Shown here: positions 9,225 through 16,982 of the stretch, one piece after another
Layout of the letters: the number at the start of each line of letters is the position of its first letter
How positions within the stretch are numbered: position 1 is the first letter of the stretch
Origin: an uncultured Clostridia bacterium
GTDB lineage: Bacteria > Bacillota > Clostridia > UBA1381
Direction of reading: 5' to 3'
Length of the DNA stretch: 64,000 nucleotides
Assembly: GCA_944393255.1 (NCBI GenBank)
Contig: CALXZP010000053.1
Location: 1-64,000, forward strand
Position numbers and translations under genes: made by a program
The notes under the pieces: generated by a model
Databases searched by the model: none
What the model was told of the DNA's origin: nothing
What the model saw: only the letters and a program-made list of their open reading frames with translations

Positions 9225-9717
9225 TATTCATCGACTGATTAAAGATGGCTTAAAAGTTGGAAAAAATCTAAACATACAATACGGTGTGATTATTGATCCG
9301 GGACATTGTTGGTTGATTGAAATAGGTGATAATGTAACGTTAGCCCCGTATGTTCATATTTTAGCGCATGATGCTTCAACAAAAAAAGCACTGGGATACA
9401 CAAAAATAGGGAGAGTTATTATTGGTAATAATGTATTTATAGGAGCAGGAACAACAATTCTCCCAAATGTGAGAATTGGAGATAATGTGGTTATTGGCGC
9501 AAAGAGTTTAGTGACAAGTGATTTACCGGCAAACGGTATTTACTATGGTCATGAATGTGTTAAAATTGCAGATTATTCAGAATGGATTGAAAAACAGAAA
9601 GAAAGAATGAATAATGCACCCATATTTGACAAAAGTTACACTATAGGTAATATAACTATTGATAAAAAAATAGAAATGAAAAAAAAGCTTATTGACAATA
9701 TTGGGTATGTAATCTAA
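9184..9717 (+). CDS. Hexapeptide-repeat acyltransferase (left-handed beta-helix)
   Basis: Two in-frame starts exist: ATG 9172, only one base after AAAGGA, and ATG 9184, 13 bases after it. I prefer 9184 (177 aa). The protein has the V/I-x-x-x-x-x repeats of the LbH fold (IEIGDNVTLAPYVHILAHD, IGNNVFIGAGTTILPNVRIG, DNVVIGAKSLV), then the turn ANGIYYG. The loop histidine in LAHDAS matches catalytic His positions in sugar O-acetyltransferases. It probably O-acetylates a sugar in the polymer or its precursor using acetyl-CoA. The gene overlaps the preceding GT2 gene. An N-terminal region before residue 25 is not part of the helix. Confidence 0.8.
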   Translation: MLQKIKAKIRGTIDIHRLIKDGLKVGKNLNIQYGVIIDPGHCWLIEIGDNVTLAPYVHILAHDASTKKALGYTKIGRVIIGNNVFIGAGTTILPNVRIGDNVVIGAKSLVTSDLPANGIYYGHECVKIADYSEWIEKQKERMNNAPIFDKSYTIGNITIDKKIEMKKKLIDNIGYVI

Positions 9718-9823
9718 ATCGAATAGAGCGCATCATTACTATAATATAATTATACATGCGTAGTTATGAATTGTATGGTAAAATTACAATTAATACTGAT
9801 TGATTCAAAGGAGAACGCTTTAT

Positions 9824-10762
9824 ATGAAAAGGAAGATAGGTATATTAACATTTCATAACGCTGATAATCTGGGAGCTGTTCTGCAAGCCTATGCGCTTCA
9901 AACAATTTTGACAGAAGAGTGTGGAGCTGAGACGGAGATCATTGACTATAGGTGCCAGGAAATTGAAAAATCAAGATATGCAAAGTGTCCTGGTGATAAA
10001 GGTGAAATGTTGAAGTATATGTTACTTTCGGTATACTATTATATAAAACGCAGAGGTTTTGATCGATTTAGAATGAAATATTTAAATTTGTCGAAAAAAT
10101 ATTCTAAATCGAATATTCACGAAAGTGCAGAGGTATATAGTAAATTTATAGTAGGAAGTGACCAGGTATGGAATCTTGAGTGCTCCGGAAGAGATAAAAC
10201 ATATTACCTTGATTTTGTATGTGATATAGAGAAAAAGTTTTCATATGCAGCAAGTTTAGGTAACTATGTTTACAGAAATGAAGAACGGCATCATATAAAA
10301 AAATTGTTGAGTAATTTTATGGAGGTATCAGTAAGGGAAAAATCGGCATTGAATGTGTTTGAGGACTTGAAAATATCGAATCTTAGGGTCGATATTGACC
10401 CTACACTGTTGCTGACAAATGACAAATGGAGAGATATAACAAGCAAAAGAATATACAAAAAAAAATATATATTTGTTTATCTTGTTCAACAGGATGTGAA
10501 TGTTATAAATGCAGCAAAAGAATACGCAAAAAAACATAATCTAAAGCTCGTATCTAATAAAAAAAGCATTAAGTTTATGATTAGAAACTCGCCGGCGGAT
10601 TTTCTGTCTTGGATATATAATGCTGAGGGAGTATTTACTAATTCATTTCATGGAACAGTTTTTTCGCTGATCTTTAACAAACCACTTGCAGCAGATGTTG
10701 AACTGATCAGCGGAAAAATAAACAATAGGGTAAAAGAACTTCTTTATTTTACAATTTTCTAA
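9824..10762 (+). CDS. Polysaccharide pyruvyl transferase, C-terminally truncated
   Basis: Start is ATG 9824 with AAAGGAG at 9808-9814; an upstream TTG at 9800 is rejected because it overlaps the ribosome site. The 312-residue product begins KIGILTFHNADNLGAVLQAYAL and has FIVGSDQVWN, FSYAASLG, VSVREKSA, DPTLLL and FTNSFHGTVFSLIF, the ordered motifs of PF04230. Such enzymes add a ketal-linked pyruvate from phosphoenolpyruvate to a sugar, giving the polymer negative charge. The frame stops at TAA 10760-10762, right after NNRVKELL, yet the same frame continues with a family-like C-terminal helix (see next entry). The enzyme therefore lacks its last ~37 residues or is a recent pseudogene. The core motifs are intact, so activity is uncertain. 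Confidence 0.75.
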   Translation: MKRKIGILTFHNADNLGAVLQAYALQTILTEECGAETEIIDYRCQEIEKSRYAKCPGDKGEMLKYMLLSVYYYIKRRGFDRFRMKYLNLSKKYSKSNIHESAEVYSKFIVGSDQVWNLECSGRDKTYYLDFVCDIEKKFSYAASLGNYVYRNEERHHIKKLLSNFMEVSVREKSALNVFEDLKISNLRVDIDPTLLLTNDKWRDITSKRIYKKKYIFVYLVQQDVNVINAAKEYAKKHNLKLVSNKKSIKFMIRNSPADFLSWIYNAEGVFTNSFHGTVFSLIFNKPLAADVELISGKINNRVKELLYFTIF

Positions 10763-10876
10763 CAGTGTATATTGAAAAAAAACAATTTAAAAATCGAAAA
10801 AGCCAATGTCGAGTCGAATATAGAGCAAATGCGAAAAAAATCCATCAAATATTTAAATAGTATTTGCAATACATAA
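10763..10876 (+). pseudogene. Orphaned C-terminal tail of the pyruvyl transferase
   Basis: After the TAA at 10760-10762 the same frame stays open for 37 codons to TAA 10874-10876. The translation includes ESNIEQMRKKSIKYLNS, which matches the C-terminal helix typical of pyruvyl transferases (charged, E-x-x-R-K-x-S-x-x-F/Y-L). The stretch has no start codon or ribosome site of its own. It is therefore most simply the severed end of the upstream gene. Either a single nonsense change or a small compensated indel around 10750-10765 could explain it; a sequencing error is also possible. Confidence 0.6.
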
Positions 10877-11040
10877 AATCAGAGGAGTATGTTATCTAAG
10901 GTAATGAAAAATGTTATGGTTGGAAAACATATTATGCTGTTTATGTTCTTAATGAAAAAATGATATTATGCAAAAAGATATACAAAAATGAAAAGTATAA
11001 AAATAAGCATATAATTTCTTTATAGGAAGGAGTTTTTATA

Positions 11041-12120
11041 GTGTCTAAAATTGGCGTAATAACTATAGTGGATAATAAAAACTACGGAAACAGATTACAA
11101 AATTACGCTGTAATGAAGATATATGAGAAAATGGGCTATGAGGTTGAGACCCTAATTTTAAATCCTAGAAAGGGAAACATTAAATATATTCCAAAGGCAT
11201 TTCGTATGCTTATTAATCAAATTAAACAGCAGTTTAAAATGGATTTATCACATAGGAGAATTAAGAATTTTTCACAGTTTAATAAACGCATGGGGATTAT
11301 TATAAAGTATTGCCCTATATGGAGCAGATTATATATAGATAGCAAGTATTGTTTCTTTTCGGTAGGAAGTGATCAGATATGGAATTATAAATTAGGATGT
11401 GCAAATGGAGTCTCATTTTTGAGTTTCGCTCGCAGAAGTAAAAGAATAGCATTCTCACCAAGTTTGGGTGTATCTGTAATTCCAAAAGAGCTGACTGATT
11501 TCTACAAGTCTAAATTAATAGGCTTTAATCATATATCTGTTCGTGAACAAAGTGGTGCAGAGTTGGTTTATAATCTGACCAAGAAAAAAGCAGAAGTTTT
11601 GTTGGATCCAACTATGATGCTTACGGCTAATGAATGGAGAAAGATCAGTAAACCATCAATACATATAGGAAAGAAGTATATTCTTAAATATTTTTTGGGG
11701 ACAGAAGAGAAAAAAAATAGTGACAGAATTGTAAATATAGCAAGTTTAAATCAATATATAATAATTGAGCTTGCTAATGAAGCCTACCCCGAACTATATT
11801 GTGCAGATCCATCTGAATTTATAGATTTAATAGATCATGCCGAATTGGTATGTACAGACTCATTCCATGCATGTGTCTTTTCTATCTTATTTAACAAACC
11901 CTTTCTTGTGTTTGATCGTGATGGAAACGGTGCGGATATGGGAAGTCGTATAAGCACACTGTTATCTGTTTTGGGGCTTGAGTGCAAAATGCCTGGACGT
12001 GTAGATGATGCAAATGTATTTGAACATGATTACAGAAATGCGTATAGAATATTGGAATTAGAACGCAAAAAAGCAGAAAACTTTTTGAAAAGATCCTTGG
12101 GGTTAGAAGATGAAAATTGA
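11041..12120 (+). CDS. Polysaccharide pyruvyl transferase
   Basis: 359 residues from a GTG start, preceded by AGGAAGGAG at 11025-11033. Motifs follow PF04230 order: GVITIVDNKNYGNRLQNYAV, FSVGSDQIWNY, RIAFSPSLGVSV, SVREQSGAEL, LDPTMML and VCTDSFHACVFSILF. The C-terminal tail KKAENFLKRSLG is the helix that the previous paralogue has lost. This copy is complete. It probably transfers pyruvate from phosphoenolpyruvate to a sugar of the repeat unit. The two copies are diverged, so they likely act on different residues. The 3' end overlaps the flippase gene by 11 bases. A 164-base AT-rich gap (10877-11040) with no visible gene precedes it. Confidence 0.85.
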   Translation: MSKIGVITIVDNKNYGNRLQNYAVMKIYEKMGYEVETLILNPRKGNIKYIPKAFRMLINQIKQQFKMDLSHRRIKNFSQFNKRMGIIIKYCPIWSRLYIDSKYCFFSVGSDQIWNYKLGCANGVSFLSFARRSKRIAFSPSLGVSVIPKELTDFYKSKLIGFNHISVREQSGAELVYNLTKKKAEVLLDPTMMLTANEWRKISKPSIHIGKKYILKYFLGTEEKKNSDRIVNIASLNQYIIIELANEAYPELYCADPSEFIDLIDHAELVCTDSFHACVFSILFNKPFLVFDRDGNGADMGSRISTLLSVLGLECKMPGRVDDANVFEHDYRNAYRILELERKKAENFLKRSLGLEDEN

Positions 12121-13675
12121 ACGAACAAAAAATGCGACAAGAAACATTATTTTTGGGGTCATACTTAAAATATACCAAATATTTGTGCCGTTTGTAATAC
12201 GCACAGCAATAATATATCTGCTTGGTGTTGAATATCTGGGATTGAACAGTTTATTCACGTCAGTATTGCAAGTACTTAACCTTGCTGAGCTGGGAGTAGG
12301 ATCGGCAATGGTATTTTCAATGTACAAGCCTATTGCAGAGGATGATACAAATACTATATGTGCATTGATGAGACTATATAAGATCTATTATAGAGTGATT
12401 GGCTCGGTTGTCCTTGGACTAGGACTTATATTGCTACCATTCATGCCTAAGCTTATTAATGGTGATGTACCTCCGGATATGAACGTATATGTGTTGTATG
12501 TAATGAATCTTACGGCAACTGTATTGTCATATTGGTTGTTCGCATATAAAAATTGTATTTTGCAGGCACATCAAAGAGTGGATATTACAAGCAAAGTGAC
12601 GTTGTTTACTGATACAGTGAAATATATATTCCAATTCGCAGTATTAGCCATTTTCCATAACTACTATTTGTTTGTCATAGTAGTGTTGTTTAGTCAGGTG
12701 GTAACAAATATAACCATCGCAATAATGTCAAATAAGATGTATACGCAATATCAGGCGAAAGGAAGTCTGCCTAAAGCAACGATAAAGCAAATTAATCGTA
12801 GAATTAGGGATCTTTTTACGTCAAAATTAGGTTCGGTTATAGTTAATTCTTCGGATACAATAGTTATTTCTGCATTTCTGGGGTTGACAGTTTTGGCAAT
12901 TTACCAAAATTATTTTTATTTGATAACAGCGGTCACAGGCTTTATTTCAATAGTATTTAATGCATGTACAGCAGGAGTGGGAAATAGTCTTATAGTTGAC
13001 ACGAAAGAAAAATGTTACAAAGACTTTAGAACGTTCACTTTTATAATAGTTTGGATCGCCGGAGTTTGTACCATTTGTTTTTTGTGTCTCTTTCAGCCGT
13101 TTATGGAGCTGTGGGTCGGCAAGAATCTAATGGTAGAATTTCCAATAGTAATATGCCTTTGTATATACTTTTTTGTAATGGAAATTAATACATTGCTTAA
13201 TTTATATAAGGACGCAGCTGGTATGTGGCACGAGGACAGATTTAGACCGCTTGTCACAGCTTTGACAAATCTCACAATGAATCTTATAATGGTACAGTTT
13301 TGGGGATTGTATGGCATTACATTATCAACTGTTGTTTCAACGTTGATTGTGGGTATGCCGTGGCTTTTACATAACCTATTTATGGTTATATTTGAGAGAA
13401 AAAACAGAACAGAGTATGTACTGGGGTTGATTAGATACACAATAATAGCGTGTATTACAGCAGTTATAACATATTTGCTGTGTACATTTATACAACTGTC
13501 CGCAATACCAACATTTATAGTTAGAGTAATTATATGCGTTGTTGTTCCCAATATTATATTTCTTACTGTTTACAGGAAAAAATCAGAGTTCAGAGAAAGT
13601 ATAATTTTAATAGACAGAATGACAAAAGGTAAACTGAAATTAAAAAAGCTCATTAGACAAGATAAAAAGTATTGA
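12110..13675 (+). CDS. Wzx-type polysaccharide flippase
   Basis: 521 residues with about 12-14 membrane helices, starting at ATG 12110 inside the previous gene. The N-terminal RTKNATRNIIFGVILKIYQI and LGVEYLGLNSLFTSVLQVLNLAELG match the start of MOP-superfamily exopolysaccharide exporters found in Firmicutes capsule clusters (PF01943/PF13440). Wzx proteins flip undecaprenyl-linked repeat units across the cell membrane for the polymerase. Basic loops (RRIRDLFTSKLG; QDKKY at the C-terminus) fit inside-positive topology. It is the last gene of the AT-rich cluster. Immediately after it the base composition returns to that of the core genome. Confidence 0.88.
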   Translation: MKIERTKNATRNIIFGVILKIYQIFVPFVIRTAIIYLLGVEYLGLNSLFTSVLQVLNLAELGVGSAMVFSMYKPIAEDDTNTICALMRLYKIYYRVIGSVVLGLGLILLPFMPKLINGDVPPDMNVYVLYVMNLTATVLSYWLFAYKNCILQAHQRVDITSKVTLFTDTVKYIFQFAVLAIFHNYYLFVIVVLFSQVVTNITIAIMSNKMYTQYQAKGSLPKATIKQINRRIRDLFTSKLGSVIVNSSDTIVISAFLGLTVLAIYQNYFYLITAVTGFISIVFNACTAGVGNSLIVDTKEKCYKDFRTFTFIIVWIAGVCTICFLCLFQPFMELWVGKNLMVEFPIVICLCIYFFVMEINTLLNLYKDAAGMWHEDRFRPLVTALTNLTMNLIMVQFWGLYGITLSTVVSTLIVGMPWLLHNLFMVIFERKNRTEYVLGLIRYTIIACITAVITYLLCTFIQLSAIPTFIVRVIICVVVPNIIFLTVYRKKSEFRESIILIDRMTKGKLKLKKLIRQDKKY

Positions 13676-13878
13676 GTAATAATGCTTTAAATAAATTGAA
13701 ATTAAAAAAAGAGAAGAAACAATAAAAATGCAAACACAGTTCTTGACAAAAATACCGGTGATCGTGTCGTCCTGCCGCTTTTTTGTGCGCCGCCCTGGCA
13801 TAAATGTTTGTCCGAGGTAATAATCTTGTTTCATGGTAAATATTATAGACTATGAATAATGAAAGGGAGTGCAGGCAC

Positions 13879-15024
13879 ATGAAAAAAATATGTTTTTTTG
13901 TTTGCTTTATAATGCTGTTCAGCTGCGCCGCCGTGCGGGGCGAGAGCGGAGCGGTGCCCGAGGGCGACGCTAAGGCTTACATACTTATAGAGCAGTCTAC
14001 GGGTACCGTTTTAGACGAGTTCAACGCCGATGAGCAGCTGCCGATAGCAAGCGTTACAAAGGTCATGACGATGCTGCTGATAATGGAGGAGATAGACAGC
14101 GGTAGGCTCGGGTATGACGATATGGTAACGGTCAGCGACAATGCTATGAGCTACGGCGGTTCTACTATGTTTCTTGAGACCGGAGAACAGCTTACGGTGA
14201 ATGATATGCTCAAAGGCATAGCCGTAGCTTCCGCAAACGACGGCTGCGTGGCTATGGCGGAGCATATAGCCGGGAGTGAGACCGCCTTTGTGGACAGAAT
14301 GAACGAAAAAGCAAAGGAACTTGGAATGGAGAATACCCACTTCATAAATACAAACGGTCTTGACGATGAAAACCATTATTCATCGGCGCGTGACGTGGCG
14401 ATCATGTCAAGAGCGCTGCTTGAGCATCCGGATATCTTGAAGTACACTTCCATATGGACAGATGAGCTCAGGGGCGGGAAGTTCAAGCTTGCAAACACAA
14501 ATAAGCTGATAAGATTTTATACGGGCGCGAACGGACTTAAAACGGGTTCTACCTCGTCTGCGCTGTGCTGCCTGAGCGCATCGGCGCTGCGCGACGACAT
14601 GCAGCTGATAGCGGTGGTGCTCGGCGCGCCGACCTCGGCAAAGCGTTTTTCCTCGGCAAAGGCTTTGCTCGATCATGGTTTTGCCGCCTACAAAATAACA
14701 AAGCTGGCTGAGGCGGGAGAAGAAATATGTGAAGCGGAGGTGACGAACGGAACGAGCAGGACCGTTCACGGCAAAGCCGCCGAAGCGGTAACGTCGCTTG
14801 AAAGCCGTGCGGAGCAGGGGGAAATAGAAAAAAGGGTTTATATAGATGAGCCACTGGAGGCTCCGGTGAACGCCGGTGATACTATAGGAAGAATGGATCT
14901 TGTCAAAAATGAAACAGTGATCGATTCCGTGGATATAACCGCGGCCGAGGATGTTGACAAAAAGAGCATCTTTATGATAATGCGCGATATTGCGGGCAAA
15001 TATCTGACTGCTCAAAATCAATAA
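13879..15024 (+). CDS. D-alanyl-D-alanine carboxypeptidase (PBP5/DacF type)
   Basis: Start ATG 13879 with AAAGGGAG at 13862-13869; an in-frame ATG at 13852 is upstream of that site and is rejected. 381 residues with a lipoprotein-like signal (FFVCFIMLFSCAAV: Cys at about residue 17). Serine-protease-like S11 motifs are complete: S58-V-T-K61, S118-A-N120 and K221-T-G223. The C-terminal ~100 residues form the beta-domain seen in PBP5. It trims the terminal D-Ala from peptidoglycan stem peptides outside the membrane. A homologue lies at 29116, so the organism has at least two. Neighbour rex is transcribed separately from its own promoter. Confidence 0.92.
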   Translation: MKKICFFVCFIMLFSCAAVRGESGAVPEGDAKAYILIEQSTGTVLDEFNADEQLPIASVTKVMTMLLIMEEIDSGRLGYDDMVTVSDNAMSYGGSTMFLETGEQLTVNDMLKGIAVASANDGCVAMAEHIAGSETAFVDRMNEKAKELGMENTHFINTNGLDDENHYSSARDVAIMSRALLEHPDILKYTSIWTDELRGGKFKLANTNKLIRFYTGANGLKTGSTSSALCCLSASALRDDMQLIAVVLGAPTSAKRFSSAKALLDHGFAAYKITKLAEAGEEICEAEVTNGTSRTVHGKAAEAVTSLESRAEQGEIEKRVYIDEPLEAPVNAGDTIGRMDLVKNETVIDSVDITAAEDVDKKSIFMIMRDIAGKYLTAQNQ

Positions 15025-15090
15025 CGGCGGTCTTGTAAGAGGAGCGTAAGGGGGTGTAAAAATTTCGTAAAACTTTTTATCTGAAAAGTC

Positions 15091-15119
15091 TGTACAAATT
15101 ACGTTGAGTATGTTATAAT
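15091..15119 (+). promoter_or_regulatory. Promoter of rex
   Basis: TGTACA at 15091-15096 and a perfect TATAAT at 15114-15119, separated by 17 bases. It lies 51 bases before the rex start codon and right after the end of the carboxypeptidase gene. Confidence 0.7.
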
Positions 15120-15127
15120 TAAAACAA
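15110..15127. promoter_or_regulatory. Rex-like operator over the rex -10 box
   Basis: ATGTTATAATTAAAACAA matches the published Rex pattern TTGTTAA-N4-TTAACAA at 10 of 14 fixed positions. It covers the -10 hexamer of the rex promoter. This would give NADH-sensitive autoregulation. A second, similar site precedes the hydrogenase operon. The match is by eye. Confidence 0.5.
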
Positions 15128-15169
15128 TCAATATAAACAAATTCAATGTGGATAAGGAAGGTTTTTCAG

Positions 15170-15808
15170 ATGGAAATGAACGAGAAGAAAGTACCCGAGG
15201 TGGTTATAAAAAGGCTGCCGCGGTACTACAGATACCTGAGAGAGCTGCTGAATCAGGACATCAGACGAATCTCCTCAAACGCTCTTTCTAAGAAAATGAA
15301 CGTGACCGCGTCGCAGATACGTCAGGATTTTAACTATTTCGGCGGGTTCGGACAGCAGGGATACGGATATAACGTCGAGCACCTGATAACTGAAATAGGG
15401 AATATCCTCGGTCTGAACGACGGCGAGACCATGATAATCATAGGCGCGGGAAATCTCGGCAGGGCGCTGGCAAATCATAATTCATTCATAAAGCGCGGCT
15501 TTACACTCACAGGTATTTTTGACAATGATAACCGAATAGTAGGTTCAAGCATAAACGGGATAAAGGTCATGTCCGATTCGGAGCTGGAAGCTTTCGTGCG
15601 GGAAAACAAGGTGGATATAGCAATACTGACTCTGCCGCGCTCGGCTGTGCATGATATGGCGGAAAGACTTGTTGCGTGCGGAATACGGGGTATACTCAAT
15701 TTTTCATATTCCGAGCTTGATGTTCCGGAAAGCGTTCCGGTTGAAAATGTTCATCTTTCCGATTCGCTTATGACGCTTTCATACAGGATAAAAAATCAGA
15801 AGGACTGA
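15170..15808 (+). CDS. rex: Redox-sensing transcriptional repressor Rex
   Basis: Start ATG 15170, eight bases after AAGGAAGG; 212 residues, the usual Rex length. N-terminal winged helix (VVIKRLPRYYRYLRELL, then VTASQIRQDFNYFGGFGQQGYGY) is highly typical. The C-terminal Rossmann domain carries IIGAGNLGRAL and FDNDNRIVGSSINGI, the NADH-binding part, and ends in a swapped helix. Rex binds DNA when NAD+ is high and lets go when NADH rises, controlling fermentation and hydrogen genes in Clostridia. A Rex-like palindrome overlaps its own promoter, and another lies upstream of the [FeFe] hydrogenase genes in this window. Confidence 0.97.
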   Translation: MEMNEKKVPEVVIKRLPRYYRYLRELLNQDIRRISSNALSKKMNVTASQIRQDFNYFGGFGQQGYGYNVEHLITEIGNILGLNDGETMIIIGAGNLGRALANHNSFIKRGFTLTGIFDNDNRIVGSSINGIKVMSDSELEAFVRENKVDIAILTLPRSAVHDMAERLVACGIRGILNFSYSELDVPESVPVENVHLSDSLMTLSYRIKNQKD

Positions 15809-15815
15809 ACAAAAA

Positions 15816-16000
15816 CAGACGGTCTGCGGAAACGGATATCCGCGGCCGTCTGATCTATAACATGGGCAGAGACGCCGCACGGCTGTTTAGGCGGCGGGCC
15901 TCATTCATCGGAAATGATGCCGAGGAGCTAACGCTGCCTTTGCCTGCCGCGATCTTTAGCAAGCTATGCTTTGATCAGGCAGCCCGGAGCGCTGCTCCGG
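15816..16000 (+). ncRNA. Candidate structured leader RNA before the P-loop/Asp23 gene
   Basis: The 219-base gap between rex and the next gene is GC-rich and full of inverted repeats. They are CAGACGG/CCGTCTG (15816-15822 with 15846-15852); CGCCGC/GCGGCG (15873-15878 with 15891-15896); and an outer GGCAG/CTGCC (15865-15869 with 15934-15938). The outer stem encloses the first of these and a CCTC/GAGG hairpin. Then come TGCCTG/CAGGCA (15941-15946 with 15976-15981) and CCGGAGC-gct-GCTCCGG at 15984-16000, followed by TTTAAAA. GCTGCC at 15933-15938 could also pair with GGCAGC at 15979-15984. The last hairpin is terminator-like and ends 28 bases before the start codon. It resembles a riboswitch or ncRNA layout, but I match it to no known class. 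Confidence 0.45.
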
Positions 16001-16027
16001 TTTAAAATATCAAAGGAGAAAACGGAT

Positions 16028-16852
16028 ATGGATGTAATCGCATTTGTGGGGCCGAGCGGAACGGGCAAGAGCTACAGGGCTGTCATGGTCGCAAAGAAAA
16101 ACGGCGCGGACGGCATGATCGACGACGGTCTGCTGATATCAGGCGGCAAGGTGATAGCCGGGACGTCGGCAAAGAGAGAGGCGACCCGTATCGCTTCCGT
16201 AAAGCACGCTTTGTTTATACCGCCCGGATATGCCGCTGAGATGAAAAGGGCAATAAAAAAGAGTAAAATAAAGAAGCTTATGATACTCGGAACATCCGAG
16301 GGGATGGCTGTAAAGATCGCAAGGCGTCTTGAGGTGGGGCCGATACAGAAGTTTATACATATCGAGGAGGTGGCAAGCCCCGAGGAGATATCTATGGCGA
16401 ACCGGATGAGGCTCGAGGACGGCAAGCATGTTATACCCGTGCCCACATTTGAGATACAGAAGCAGTTTTCGGGGTATTTTCTGCATCCGCTCAGAAGATT
16501 TCAGCGAAATCTTGATGTTGAGGAAAAAACGGCGGCGGCGGACAAGTCCATCGTGCGTCCGACCTTTTCGTACCTGGGCGATTATTCTATCGCCGATGAA
16601 GTCCTTATAGACCTTGCGATCCATGAGGCGCTCAAAATAAAAGGAATAGTCAAGATAAATAATATCAATGTCCGTAAGACGGGGCACGGAGTGCATATGG
16701 ACATAACCGCGACGCTTCGGTACGGATGCCATATATTTGAGGTGTGCCGCGAGGCGCAGCACAGGATCAGAAAGACCGTAGAAGAGCTCACATCTATCAA
16801 TATGAGAAGAGTTCATTTTCTGGTGAGATCGCTTGATCTTAACGTAAAATAA
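16028..16852 (+). CDS. P-loop ATPase-like protein with C-terminal Asp23/Gls24-like domain
   Basis: Start ATG 16028 with AAAGGAG at 16012-16018; 274 residues. A Walker A motif GPSGTGKS lies at residues 7-14, followed by a basic helix (YRAVMVAKKNGAD). A Walker B-like strand may be KKLMILGTS near 85. Roughly residues 185-272 (DEVLIDLAIHEALKIKGIV, then DITATLRYGCHIFEVCREAQ and RVHFLVRS) resemble Asp23/Gls24 (PF03780). That domain is found in membrane-associated envelope-stress proteins of Gram-positives. I know this combination only as a conserved hypothetical of Clostridia and do not assign a role. The gene sits alone behind a structured leader with a terminator-like hairpin. Confidence 0.65.
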   Translation: MDVIAFVGPSGTGKSYRAVMVAKKNGADGMIDDGLLISGGKVIAGTSAKREATRIASVKHALFIPPGYAAEMKRAIKKSKIKKLMILGTSEGMAVKIARRLEVGPIQKFIHIEEVASPEEISMANRMRLEDGKHVIPVPTFEIQKQFSGYFLHPLRRFQRNLDVEEKTAAADKSIVRPTFSYLGDYSIADEVLIDLAIHEALKIKGIVKINNINVRKTGHGVHMDITATLRYGCHIFEVCREAQHRIRKTVEELTSINMRRVHFLVRSLDLNVK

Positions 16853-16982
16853 ATGCATGAAAAATTTTCATAAAACTGCAACCTTTTCTGAGTCTGAAAA
16901 GTATTAATATAAAGAACAATATCGGCGGCGGAGCGAATGTCCGCCGGTATGTGAATTTACAAAAAGAAAGGTGTGAGATCAA

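Noticed and set aside
13744-13773. TTGACA near 13744 as promoter for the carboxypeptidase
   Set aside because: No -10-like hexamer at 16-18 bases; GC-rich sequence follows.
14407-15021. Long antisense open frame across the first carboxypeptidase
   Set aside because: No ribosome site, Arg/Tyr/His-rich composition of an antisense shadow, and the plus-strand gene has full S11 motifs.
16139-16858. 239-codon antisense frame over the P-loop/Asp23 gene
   Set aside because: No start signal and a composition typical of shadow frames.
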